A stretch of 8,096 nt of DNA from Alphaproteobacteria bacterium (GCA_025998575.1 BNWD01000033.1:1-8096), one strand, 5' to 3'; positions 1 through 6,547 are shown, counted from the stretch's first letter. A program made the numbers and translations. The notes: generated by a model from the letters alone, not told the origin.

Positions 1-142
1 GCTCTTTTTCTTTGTATGGCGGATCAATAAAAAACAATAAGTTATTAAAATCTTTGCATAAATTATTTATAAAATTTGATGGAATATTTTCTGTTTTCTT
101 ATTGATAACAAGCCCTAGCTGAGAAATATAAGTATGAGGCAG
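1..142 (-). pseudogene. Fragment of a DPPY-motif methyltransferase, possibly RsmD-like; runs off the left edge
   Basis: On the minus strand a reading frame is open from position 142 to the left edge, 47 codons, and ends at the edge in the residues NNLLFFIDPPYKEKE. A hydrophobic strand followed by DPPY is motif IV of SAM-dependent amino methyltransferases. An LGL tripeptide about 30 residues before the motif matches the spacing in RsmD, the 16S rRNA guanine-N2 methyltransferase, but a D12-class DNA adenine methylase is also possible. A TAG at 143-145 closes the frame upstream, and no ATG is available inside it. The N-terminal SAM-binding half is therefore missing or shifted out of frame, which suggests a decayed gene. 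The part beyond the left edge cannot be judged from here. Confidence 0.35.
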
Positions 143-238
143 CTAAAAAAGAGTCTTATTTACTCGCAATTGCTAGAATAGTAGAGATTAATACTATATT
201 TCCAAGCAAAACATAACAATATATATTCTAAGTAGGCC

Positions 239-1684
239 TTAAGAAAGCGCGAGGCAATTGTTATTCGCAAAATATCCCACATACAAGAACCAGTTGGTGA
301 TGATGATGATTGATTGGATAAGGCCGATGAGCATCCATTTTTTTGCCGGAACGTAGTTGAGGCTTGACATCATTATTGAGACTGGGCAGACGTAGTGCGC
401 GAGGACGCTTGAAGCTGAGCTGAAGACTGCAAGTGTCATGGCGGCGACCATTTGGTCTATGCCAAGGTGAATCGCTGTGGCGTAAAATGCGCCATATAAG
501 GCGATTATTTTCGCCCCCTCTCCTGAAAAAAAGTATTGAGCGAAGAAATAAACTATTGACAGCAAGAAAAAGGCAATGTTTGGCGAGAAGCCGGTTAGGA
601 AGTTGCCAAAAATCCCTGTGAACCAATCGATTATGCCAAGGGCTTGCATCGAATGGACATACGAAATTAGGAGCCCGAGGACGAGGACTGGGCTGAAAGT
701 GTTGTATGACGACAATATTTCTTTGATGTCCAAAACGCCGAATGCCAGGAAAATACCAAGGCCGAGCAGCGTCGTTTCTATGATCGAGATGCCAATCGAA
801 TCGCCAAACACCCACATAAAAAGCATAATGACGAACATAACGATTATGAATTTTTCTTTTTGTGCGAGTGGGCCGCATTCTGCATAGCTCTTCCGCGCCA
901 TTTCTTGGACTATGCTCAAATCCTTGACTTTCGGGTTGCAGGTTAATCTAAGTACGACAGGGATCAAAAACAGCATGATAAGCGCAGGGATAACGACGAA
1001 TTTTGTCCAGCTAAGCCATGAAATACTTAGGCCTGAGCCTTCAACGTAATCGAGGACAACGGAGTTGGAGATCATTGCAGTTATAAATAATCCACTGCAA
1101 ATCGCATTACTGTGAGAATACAAAAGCGTCAAATATGTCCCTATCGTCTTTTCACTCGCACCTTCGATGTTGGCTGAAATATATTTTGACAAAGAGCTGA
1201 CCAAAGGCGCTCCCATGCTAGCACTTCTCGCCGAATTGCTTGGCAAAATTGATGATGCTAGCACTTCGCTCAACGTGATACTGTATGATAATCCCCACAG
1301 ATTTTTGCCGAAAAATTTCATAAAAATATAGGCAATGCGCGTTCCGATTGTAGTCTGCGTTATAGTCCCTGAAATCGATAATATGAAGAGTAGCATCCAT
1401 GAAACTGAGTTTTTAAAGCCCATGAATTCGTCGCTGAGATTGACAACTCCTGTGAGGCTTGGGATGAGCAGTGATATGAACAAGACGACGCAACTGTTGC
1501 CGATTTCCAGCATGAGGCCAACCATCGTCAGTGAAAAGATTATCAACAAATGGAACGCTTCGATTTTAAGTCCTTCAGGGCAGGGCACGAAAAACCAAGC
1601 CAAAACGCCAATCATGAATAAGCAGAATGTCTTGAAAAATTTTATGCCGCTGCTTTGCGCGGATTTCAACAGAAATTCAACCAC
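239..1684 (-). CDS. DASS/SLC13-family dicarboxylate (2-oxoglutarate/malate/citrate-type) transporter
   Basis: This 481-residue protein is almost entirely hydrophobic, with about a dozen membrane segments, and belongs to the divalent anion:sodium symporter (DASS) family of the inner membrane. Diagnostic stretches are the first SNT-type motif, LPSNSARSASMGAP, at residues 147-160; the cytoplasmic stretch ISWLSW..., then P.V....NPKVKDLS and GPLAQKEK at about 221-278; and the C-terminal KKWMLIG.....IIITNW, typical of SODiT1-like carriers. The second SNT-type hairpin, expected near residues 421-431 (FSSASSVLAHY), has lost the usual Asn. Known substrates in the family are C4-C6 carboxylates; in an intracellular bacterium the likely role is uptake of host dicarboxylates, but the substrate is inference. 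The start is GTG at 1684, because the ATG three bases upstream is out of frame and stops after three codons. The gene follows tRNA-Thr on the same strand. Confidence 0.88.
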   Translation of the reverse strand: MVEFLLKSAQSSGIKFFKTFCLFMIGVLAWFFVPCPEGLKIEAFHLLIIFSLTMVGLMLEIGNSCVVLFISLLIPSLTGVVNLSDEFMGFKNSVSWMLLFILSISGTITQTTIGTRIAYIFMKFFGKNLWGLSYSITLSEVLASSILPSNSARSASMGAPLVSSLSKYISANIEGASEKTIGTYLTLLYSHSNAICSGLFITAMISNSVVLDYVEGSGLSISWLSWTKFVVIPALIMLFLIPVVLRLTCNPKVKDLSIVQEMARKSYAECGPLAQKEKFIIVMFVIMLFMWVFGDSIGISIIETTLLGLGIFLAFGVLDIKEILSSYNTFSPVLVLGLLISYVHSMQALGIIDWFTGIFGNFLTGFSPNIAFFLLSIVYFFAQYFFSGEGAKIIALYGAFYATAIHLGIDQMVAAMTLAVFSSASSVLAHYVCPVSIMMSSLNYVPAKKWMLIGLIQSIIIITNWFLYVGYFANNNCLALS

Positions 1685-1688
1685 ACAT

Positions 1689-1693
1689 CCTCC
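1689..1693 (-). promoter_or_regulatory. Ribosome binding site of the transporter
   Basis: The minus strand reads GGAGG four bases before the GTG start at 1684. It is the only strong Shine-Dalgarno near the start and supports GTG over the out-of-frame ATG at 1688. It lies inside the 15-nt stretch between the tRNA-Thr CCA end and the coding region, so it would survive 3' processing of the tRNA. Confidence 0.65.
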
Positions 1694-1699
1694 AAATTC

Positions 1700-1775
<76 letters not shown>

Positions 1776-2080
1776 ATTATTAACATAGTCTATTATATAT
1801 AACCAAACCCCTCAAGAGAAAAGTTTTCTAACGGCTTAGTTGAATCTCTATAGATTTTAGTAATTATCTCGCGAGTCTTTTGAGCTTTTCTATAAGTATA
1901 CATAAGTAATGTCACTTAACAAGCTCCAAATTTCTGTTTAGTTTAAAATACCATCAATTATAGCCGGCTCATCTATAAAACTACAGTTTTTCCATCAGCT
2001 CTGATAAAAATTCTAATTGACTTCAGTGAGTTCAGAGGTTATTCTATAATTATATGAAAGTTATTGTGTAAATATGTATT
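1776..2080. other. Intergenic stretch between divergent tRNA-Thr and the 503-residue protein gene
   Basis: I see no gene here. The two flanking genes diverge, so both promoters should lie inside. For tRNA-Thr (minus) the candidates are an isolated TATAAT -10 at 1792-1797 without a good -35, or TTGTTA-N16-TATACT at 1895-1922. For the plus-strand gene there is TATAAT at 2045-2050, with TTGACT at 2017-2022 spaced too far (22 bp) for an ordinary sigma-70 pair. These are pattern matches in AT-rich DNA and are weak evidence. Confidence 0.4.
1895..1922 (-). promoter_or_regulatory. Candidate promoter for tRNA-Thr and the transporter
   Basis: The minus strand carries TTGTTA, a 16-bp spacer and TATACT, 4/6 and 5/6 matches to sigma-70 boxes. 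It would place the start about 110 bases before the tRNA. The closer TATAAT at 1792-1797 is an alternative -10. Either is tentative because the region is AT-rich. Confidence 0.25.
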
Positions 2081-3592
2081 ATGAGCAGGTTGTTATTGAA
2101 ATGTTTGGTGTTTTCGTTGTGTTGCTGTGTTGTTGTTGGAGCTCGTTGTAAGTCGAAGGTAGATTTTTCGTTGGAGGTTTTTGGAGGAGGCTCGTTTGAC
2201 ATATACAAGATAAAGGTAGACAAAGATAAATTATCCGCTGAAGAGTCTGCGCTAATGGATTTGATTAAGAAGCTAGATGGTAATAAAGAAAAGTACGAAA
2301 AGATTACGGAGGACAGATACGCTAAGGACATTCGGGATCTGTGCGTTAAGATAAGCACTTTGGTTGCTAGGAAAATTAACGAGCTTTTGTCAACTGAGGA
2401 GCAAAAAGCTGCGTTTAGGGAATTGGCGCCTTTTACTGATGGTTGGCTACACCGCACTGGCTCTTTATGGGCGCTCTTGTATCACGCACAATCTCTTGGT
2501 TTCGGAGGAGTTATTACTTCTTTCATTATGTTGCTCGGTTCTTATAAGAGCGATATTAAGCGCTGTGATTCTAATTGGTACGTTAAAGACGTCACAAAGG
2601 AGAAATTGCCAGATGATTTCTTTGTTGAGTATTTAAATGAATGTGTTAATGATTGGGGTCCATGGTTGATTCGCGATATCTTAGGCAAGGCAAGTGAATC
2701 AGACACATTAACGTGGTTGGATTATCAAGAGAATCCGGATTTGTTTCGCTCCAAAGATCCTGCATTCGTTTCTAGCGTTGTGACAGAACTTGATAAGCAT
2801 AAAAAATATTTCGATGATTCTGACAAATTGTTGCAATGTAAACACTCATATTCTAACGTTTTAAATACCGCTTTTGGGCAAGATGCGAAAGAGGAATTTA
2901 ATGAAAATCCTAAGTTGAGATCTGTTTTTTATGATGGGCACAATGCGCTTCCTGCTGATACAGCTTTAAAAAATTTGAAAAAGTTCAAATCTGAGCGTTT
3001 TGATGAATCTGTTTTGAGCAAGTGTGCGAGCAAAAAAGCTACAGGAGGGCACGCAGGGGTCGCCATAGAAACTAGGTTACATTTTGCTGATGCTTGGCAT
3101 GCCGGCACTAGGCTTTCTGCTGCTGCTAATTTTGGAAGCAAAGCTACCTTGAAACAAGACGGTAACACATTGTGCCAGTTGCAAAATCCTTTCTCCTTTG
3201 ATTTGGTTGCTACTTTGGGAAAACAGATAACGCAAATACTTGAACTGCAAGTGTTTGGTGGATTCGGACTTAATTGCTATAAGATTGACAAATCTGGCAT
3301 TTATGACTATTTCCATATGAATAATGTTGCCGACAAAATGCTACAAATCGTGAATGAGTGCTTTCATGAAGATAAGCTATCAAGCAGTAAGAGCAAAGAG
3401 GTTGCGAAGAAGAAAAACTTACATAAATTATCTCCTATCTTCGGCCTTAAGACACGCATTCTATTTACTAACGGTTTGTTCTGCTCGGTTTGCCTAACGC
3501 ACCTGCTCAAGCACAAAATCTGCTCCAACACAGTCTCTGCTAAACACTCATCTACCAAAATATCTATTGGCTTTGGCAAAGTGTTTGGGTGA
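2081..3592 (+). CDS. Secreted hypothetical protein, outer-membrane-barrel-like with a large helical insert
   Basis: I do not recognise a named family in this 503-residue protein. It starts with a clear signal peptide: a basic MSRLLLK followed by a hydrophobic, Cys-rich core to about residue 20, with likely signal peptidase I cleavage after VGA. Residues 26-45 look like an amphipathic strand and turn. Residues 50-310 are charged and mainly helical. From about 320 to the end there are alternating amphipathic strands separated by turns (323-351, 370-378, 384-403, 450-476, 491-502), ending in an aromatic-rich strand ISIGFGKVFG. This suggests a small outer-membrane beta-barrel interrupted after its first strand by a large extracellular or plug-like domain; that is inference. 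LEVFGGGSFDIYKI (31-44) is echoed by LQVFGGFGLNCYKI (389-402). No Shine-Dalgarno precedes the ATG at 2081; no better upstream start is in frame. Uninterrupted length supports a live gene. Confidence 0.75.
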   Translation: MSRLLLKCLVFSLCCCVVVGARCKSKVDFSLEVFGGGSFDIYKIKVDKDKLSAEESALMDLIKKLDGNKEKYEKITEDRYAKDIRDLCVKISTLVARKINELLSTEEQKAAFRELAPFTDGWLHRTGSLWALLYHAQSLGFGGVITSFIMLLGSYKSDIKRCDSNWYVKDVTKEKLPDDFFVEYLNECVNDWGPWLIRDILGKASESDTLTWLDYQENPDLFRSKDPAFVSSVVTELDKHKKYFDDSDKLLQCKHSYSNVLNTAFGQDAKEEFNENPKLRSVFYDGHNALPADTALKNLKKFKSERFDESVLSKCASKKATGGHAGVAIETRLHFADAWHAGTRLSAAANFGSKATLKQDGNTLCQLQNPFSFDLVATLGKQITQILELQVFGGFGLNCYKIDKSGIYDYFHMNNVADKMLQIVNECFHEDKLSSSKSKEVAKKKNLHKLSPIFGLKTRILFTNGLFCSVCLTHLLKHKICSNTVSAKHSSTKISIGFGKVFG

Positions 3593-3601
3593 GCGGACTA
3601 A

Positions 3602-3623
3602 TGTTATATTATTAACACTTTTT
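3602..3623 (+). terminator. Weak candidate terminator after the 503-residue protein gene
   Basis: Ten bases past the stop, TGTTA-TATTAT-TAACA can form a 5-bp hairpin followed by a run of five T. The stem is short and AT-rich, so it may not terminate efficiently. Confidence 0.25.
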
Positions 3624-3678
3624 GCTTGCTTAAATATTTTTATATTACTTCTGTAAGCTTGAAAGAGTGGTTCGTCTC

Positions 3679-3729
3679 GTGAAAAAGTTGATTCTGATAT
3701 TATGAATGTTTATGGCAATTGCCAACCAG
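3679..3729 (+). pseudogene. Signal-peptide remnant truncated at the left end of IS-like relic A
   Basis: From GTG 3679 the frame reads MKKLILIL, then TGA at 3703-3705, then MFMAIANQ. Ignoring the stop, this is a typical signal peptide: KK, a hydrophobic core, and an AIA cleavage site. The frame then runs into the sequence shared by the two IS-like relics (from about 3717) and stops soon after. It may be the 5' end of a secreted-protein gene cut off by insertion of the element; the rest is not visible. A chance frame of this length is possible, so confidence is limited. Confidence 0.3.
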
Positions 3730-4071
3730 TCACGGTTTTCATAAAGTTTATTTGGAGCGGAGCGAAAAACTCTGTAGCTTGTGGTAGTGATGTATAGCGG
3801 AATACCTCTGGAGTAACGAGATAAATATCTCTATTTTTATTTTACTAAAACGATAAAAAGCAAATCAGCAAGAGAATTATTTAAAAAATATCCTGATATA
3901 AAAAAGAAGGTTAATGTTAGCGATACTATAATAAAAAAGTATGTATAAAATAATTACAAGAGATGCAATGTATAGAAACTTCTTCTCGTCTTGACTTAAA
4001 ACTCTGTAGTTTCTTGATGAGCAATTTATTTTGCTGTTTGTACTTCGTATACTTAGAGAAAAAACTCGTTA
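3717..4071 (+). mobile_element. Degenerate IS200/IS605-like relic, copy A
   Basis: This segment aligns with the reverse complement of 5134-5454. Shared landmarks in order are AATTGCCAACC at the left end, CAGT.AC.GTTT..ATAAAGTTT, GCGGAGCGA.AAAC.CTGT, AGTGATG, AAAAAAGAAGGTTAAT.TTAG, CTATAATAA.AAAGTAT, TTAAAACTCTGTAG (3996-4009), and AGAAAAAACT near the right end. Copy A lacks about 24 bp near its left end that copy B retains. The coding part matches the C-terminal half of an IS200-type TnpA. Boundaries are approximate because similarity fades at the right end. Confidence 0.6.
3817..3948 (+). pseudogene. IS200/IS605-like transposase (TnpA) remnant, copy A
   Basis: The frame encodes KSARELFKKYPDIKKK followed directly by VNVSDTIIKKYV and a stop. 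In IS200-type TnpA proteins a K(G/S)KSAR.LF..(F/Y)P(E/D)LKKK helix is followed by a W...FW..GYF..T.G segment and then a NVT..(I/V)I..YI helix carrying the nucleophilic Tyr region. Here the W...GYF...G segment, roughly 15-20 residues, is missing while the flanking blocks stay in frame. The same frame extends upstream past stops at 3814-3816 and 3775-3777. The HUH (DH.H) part is not recognisable, so the gene cannot make active transposase. Confidence 0.6.
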
Positions 4072-4259
4072 GTCATAAATTCGCATGAGTTTAGAGATCG
4101 TATTGACAAATAAATATTTTGTGAGTGTAGTGGAAATCAACACATCCTTAATGCAAAATAGAGAGTTGTTAACAAACCTGTGAATTTCATGTAAAAGCGA
4201 ATAATAACTTTTATTATAATTGAGCGCAATTTACTATGGATTCTTATATTTATGGAAGT

Positions 4260-4289
4260 CAAACTCAAGCTAAGCAAAGCTTGAGTTTG
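4260..4289. repeat. Perfect 12-bp inverted repeat (hairpin)
   Basis: CAAACTCAAGCT at 4260-4271 pairs perfectly with AGCTTGAGTTTG at 4278-4289 around a 6-base loop. It sits two bases before the large GC-rich palindrome and may be part of the same element. It has no adjoining T run on either strand that would make it a classical terminator. Confidence 0.6.
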
Positions 4290-4291
4290 TC

Positions 4292-4388
4292 AAATTGGCA
4301 AGGGGCGGCCTTGGCAGCTTTATAAGCTGACCGCGGCCTTTGAGAGCCAGCAGGCATTCGCCAGCAAGGCCGCCCCCATTGCCAATTT
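4292..4388. repeat. GC-rich imperfect palindrome (22-bp arms) with an internal hairpin
   Basis: The left arm 4292-4313 (AAATTGGCAAGGGGCGGCCT, then TG) pairs with the right arm 4365-4388 over about 22 bp with two single-base bulges, at A4378 and one C. Inside, CAGCTT-TAT-AAGCTG (4315-4329) forms a second hairpin, and 4336-4355 can form a short third one, giving a cruciform or cloverleaf shape. The element is strikingly GC-rich against very AT-rich flanks. It could be a mobile palindromic repeat (REP- or Rickettsia-palindrome-like), the folded core of a small RNA, or a terminator: five T follow on the plus strand at 4386-4390. No encoded product is evident. Confidence 0.7.
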
Positions 4389-4531
4389 TTATGGTTATTA
4401 ACAACTTTTATGGCAAACAAAGCCATCACTTCATGTGTGAGGCTGTCTAACCTCTTCTCTTTAAGTTCATGCATATCACATTTGCCTTTAGGATATGTTG
4501 ATATTAATCTCTATCATAAAAATATTCATCC

Positions 4532-5076
4532 TCACCCGATCCAAGGAGGGTTTTTTCTTAGGAGTTGATAGTGAGGTTTGTTACAATGAAACTTTCTCAT
4601 AGCTTTTCTGTGTATTTCGTAGTAATAATTGTAGTATTGGTTTTGTTTTTGTATATAGCGTTCAAGACGTTCATCAACTGTTTTTGAATATTCTTCCAAT
4701 TCATCAAGTTTGATTTCTTCAAAAATGAATGGCGCATTTAGATGCCAGAATTTATCTGCAAATTGTTCCCACCATAAAATCTCTCTAAATAAGACGCAAC
4801 AAAACTAAGAGCGTAAGCACGACTAGGAACGAAATCATCAACAAGCTCTAAACACTTTAATATTTTCTTCTTCGAAAGAAGATAAGGTTTCTTCAACTTA
4901 TAGTCAGCAGTGTCGCACCCTGGTAATATATTTTTTGCAACTAGAGCGCAGACAAGCCCTCTATGCCATCCATGAGCTCCCCATGGCATCTTTGGTTCTC
5001 AATCCCATATACTTCCTGCTTGTGCAATGCTCATTGCATAAATCACAATCATTATAAGCTTTAATACTATCTTCAT
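4532..5076 (-). pseudogene. Broken gene for a small secreted protein (nonsense plus frameshift)
   Basis: A GGAGAGG Shine-Dalgarno (5081-5087) precedes ATG 5076, which begins a good signal peptide (MKIVLKLIMIVIYAMSIAQA). After 25 codons an in-frame TGA (4999-5001) interrupts the mature N-terminus, but the same frame then continues as EPKMPWGAHGWHRGLVCALV for about 75 more codons up to a SYLER segment. Near 4775-4790 the coding frame shifts, consistent with loss of one base, and continues as LWWEQFADKFWHLNAPFIFE with a charged, Tyr-rich tail to TGA 4532-4534. Repaired, it would be a secreted protein of about 180 residues with several Trp and Cys. I do not recognise its family. An internal ATG at 4989 could still yield an 83-residue product without a signal peptide. 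Confidence 0.6.
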
Positions 5077-5133
5077 AGCGCCTCTCCAAGGCTTTTCTTC
5101 TATTTATATGTTATCGATTAATGATTAAATATT

Positions 5134-5454
5134 AGTTAAGTTTTTTCTTTGTAAAAGTATTTAATCCCGATAAACCACTATACCGCAATCTACAGAGTTT
5201 TAAATCAAAAAGAGATTCCTGTGTATTGCCCAACGTAATTAGTTTTGCATATACTTTCTTATTATAGCCTCACTAATATTAACCTTCTTTTTTATTATTT
5301 TAACAAAGTTGCGAATAGTGACATTTAGCTTGTTGTTCTCGATTATAATAGCTTTCCATCACTATACGAAATGACAGCGTTTCTCGCTCCGCTATGATAA
5401 AACTTTATCAAACAGTAACTGATTGCAGACACTCAAAGGTTAAGGTTGGCAATT
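5134..5454 (-). mobile_element. Degenerate IS200/IS605-like relic, copy B, inverted relative to copy A
   Basis: Read on the minus strand, this segment begins with the same AATTGCCAACC as copy A (5444-5454), overlapping the mltG stop codon, and ends near AGAAAAAACTTAACT. A perfect 7-bp hairpin, TGATAAA-AC-TTTATCA in plus-strand orientation, lies at 5395-5410 near the left end; copy A has the matching ATAAAGTTTAT. Subterminal hairpins are expected for IS200/IS605 elements. Copy B lacks the SARELFKKYPDI block that A keeps, and keeps about 24 bp near the left end that A lacks. Confidence 0.55.
5239..5358 (-). pseudogene. IS200/IS605-like transposase (TnpA) remnant, copy B
   Basis: On the minus strand a 39-codon frame encodes NKLNVTIRNFVKIIKKK followed by VNISEAIIRKYMQN and a stop. 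It aligns with copy A (KYLYFYFTKTIKSK ... IKKKVNVSDTIIKKYV). Like copy A it lacks the W...GYF...G block between the lysine run and the NV/IS..II.KY helix, and it has additionally lost the SARELF helix. It is not functional. Confidence 0.5.
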
Positions 5455-6412
5455 AATCATCATCAACATGTTGATTTTCAGTCTTTCTAGCGTATTTATT
5501 TCTCTTATGGCTATCGAAATTTTTTGAGAAGAGGTGCGCTGTGTTTGAGCTGTTTGCTACGAAGAACAGAAAGTCTGATTTTGCAGGGTTGAGAGCGGCT
5601 TCTATGGCTTCTTCGCCAGGGCAACAAATAGCCGTTGGAGGCAATCCATTTTTGCGGTAAGTGTTGTATGGAGAGTCGAAAAACAAATCTTCTTTAGTCA
5701 ATTCTCTGCCTATTTTCCCATATCCGTCTGACAGAGCATAGATGACAGTCGGGCAGCTTTGCAACCTCATTTTTTTAGCCAATCTGTTGTGAAACACAGA
5801 TGAAATGAGGCCCCGTTCTGAGGCGTTCCCAGATTCTTTTTCAATTATCGAAGCCAGAATTATGAGATGCTCTATTGTAAATTTTGTCTTATTATTTTGC
5901 TTAAATTTGTTCTTTATTTTATTCATTTTTGTTTCCATCATTTTTATCATTCCTTCTTTCGAGTCTCCGAATTTATAGAAATACGTGCTTGGAAATAGTG
6001 ATGCTTCTTGCGGTATGCTTTCGATTTTGCCAATAAGGAATGGGTTTTGCGCCACAATTTCAACGATCATTTTTGCAGTATGACCTTCAGGAATAGTTAG
6101 TTTTCTCGTTATTAATCGGCCTTCAAACAGGCTTTTTATGAATGAAAATACAGATTCTCTACTGTGGATGACGTATTCTCCTGTCTTTATTTTATCTTTG
6201 AGACTTTGAATATGATCAACGACCATGAACGAAATCGCACAAATCTCCTTCCCTTTTAATTTCCATAAAAATGAGCGATCTCCTAGCATCGCGTCGTATA
6301 TGCTAGTGCCCTCTATGAAGAAAAGCGAGTGGTCAGGCAGCGTACTTTTCTTGAAAAGATCAGCAATTCCGACAATAAATACAGCGAATATAATGAAAAC
6401 AAATTTTTTCAT
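5453..6412 (-). CDS. mltG: Endolytic murein transglycosylase MltG (YceG-like)
   Basis: The 319-residue protein matches MltG over its full expected length (about 320-340 residues in most proteobacteria). An N-terminal signal anchor (residues 1-20) places it in the inner membrane facing the periplasm. Residues 70-120 hold the LysM-like subdomain (KTGEYVI..., LTIPEGHTAKMI). The catalytic YceG domain follows, with the ASIIEKESG motif (187-195) containing the catalytic glutamate, NRL.K.MRLQSCPTVIYAL (209-226), DSPYNTYRKNGLPPTAICCPG (246-266), and AALNPAKSDFLFFVA (272-286). MltG cleaves nascent glycan strands and sets their length, acting beside the elongation machinery. ATG 6412 is the only start that gives the anchor. 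It lies 13 nt after the tRNA-Val CCA end, and no Shine-Dalgarno is visible. The stop codon overlaps the end of IS-like relic B. The usual genomic neighbours of mltG (fabF, tmk) are absent. Confidence 0.95.
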   Translation of the reverse strand: MKKFVFIIFAVFIVGIADLFKKSTLPDHSLFFIEGTSIYDAMLGDRSFLWKLKGKEICAISFMVVDHIQSLKDKIKTGEYVIHSRESVFSFIKSLFEGRLITRKLTIPEGHTAKMIVEIVAQNPFLIGKIESIPQEASLFPSTYFYKFGDSKEGMIKMMETKMNKIKNKFKQNNKTKFTIEHLIILASIIEKESGNASERGLISSVFHNRLAKKMRLQSCPTVIYALSDGYGKIGRELTKEDLFFDSPYNTYRKNGLPPTAICCPGEEAIEAALNPAKSDFLFFVANSSNTAHLFSKNFDSHKRNKYARKTENQHVDDD

Positions 6413-6425
6413 AACAAAATGAAAA

Positions 6426-6500
6426 TGGTGGTCACAACAGGGATCGAACCTGTGACCACTACGATGTCAACGTAGTGCTCTACCGCTGAGCTATGTGACC
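6426..6500 (-). tRNA. tRNA-Val (anticodon GAC, reads GUC/GUU)
   Basis: The reverse complement forms a complete 75-nt cloverleaf with an encoded CCA. The acceptor stem GGTCACA/TGTGACC is perfect, the D stem is GCTC/GAGC, the anticodon stem is CTACG/CGTAG around loop TTGACAT, and the T arm has TTCGATC. The anticodon GAC lies at 6466-6468, and A73 fits valine identity. It heads a probable dicistronic unit with mltG. Confidence 0.97.
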
Positions 6501-6518
6501 ATCACGCTATTTTCTTTT

Positions 6519-6547
6519 ATTATAACTCTATCAGGTTTTGTTGTAAA
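6519..6547 (-). promoter_or_regulatory. Sigma-70 promoter of tRNA-Val and probably mltG
   Basis: The minus strand carries TTTACA (6542-6547), a 17-bp spacer and a perfect TATAAT (6519-6524), placing the start site near 6511, about ten bases before the tRNA. No other promoter is evident between the tRNA and mltG, so mltG probably depends on it. Confidence 0.75.

Noticed and set aside
112..219. Plus-strand frame encoding an Ala/Lys/Glu-rich peptide (LAEKYKYEAAKKESYLLA)
   Set aside because: It helps that the peptide looks helical, but there is no start codon with a ribosome binding site, it is closed by stops on both sides, and it is only about 35 codons long, overlapping the methyltransferase fragment.
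261..878. Long 205-codon open frame on the minus strand
   Set aside because: It lies wholly inside the transporter gene in another frame. Its Arg/His/Pro-rich composition is what a shifted reading of a hydrophobic membrane protein gives.
4265..4474. 69-codon minus-strand frame through the GC-rich palindrome
   Set aside because: More than half of it is simply translation across the palindrome. It has no convincing ribosome binding site and no recognisable domain.
3590..5001. UGA read as tryptophan (in-frame TGA at 3703 and 4999, TGA stop at 3590 followed closely by TAA)
   Set aside because: The intact genes (transporter, 503-residue protein, mltG) use TGG for every Trp and contain no internal TGA. 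An AT-rich genome with recoded UGA should use it heavily. The TGAs sit only in frames with other lesions or at ordinary gene ends.
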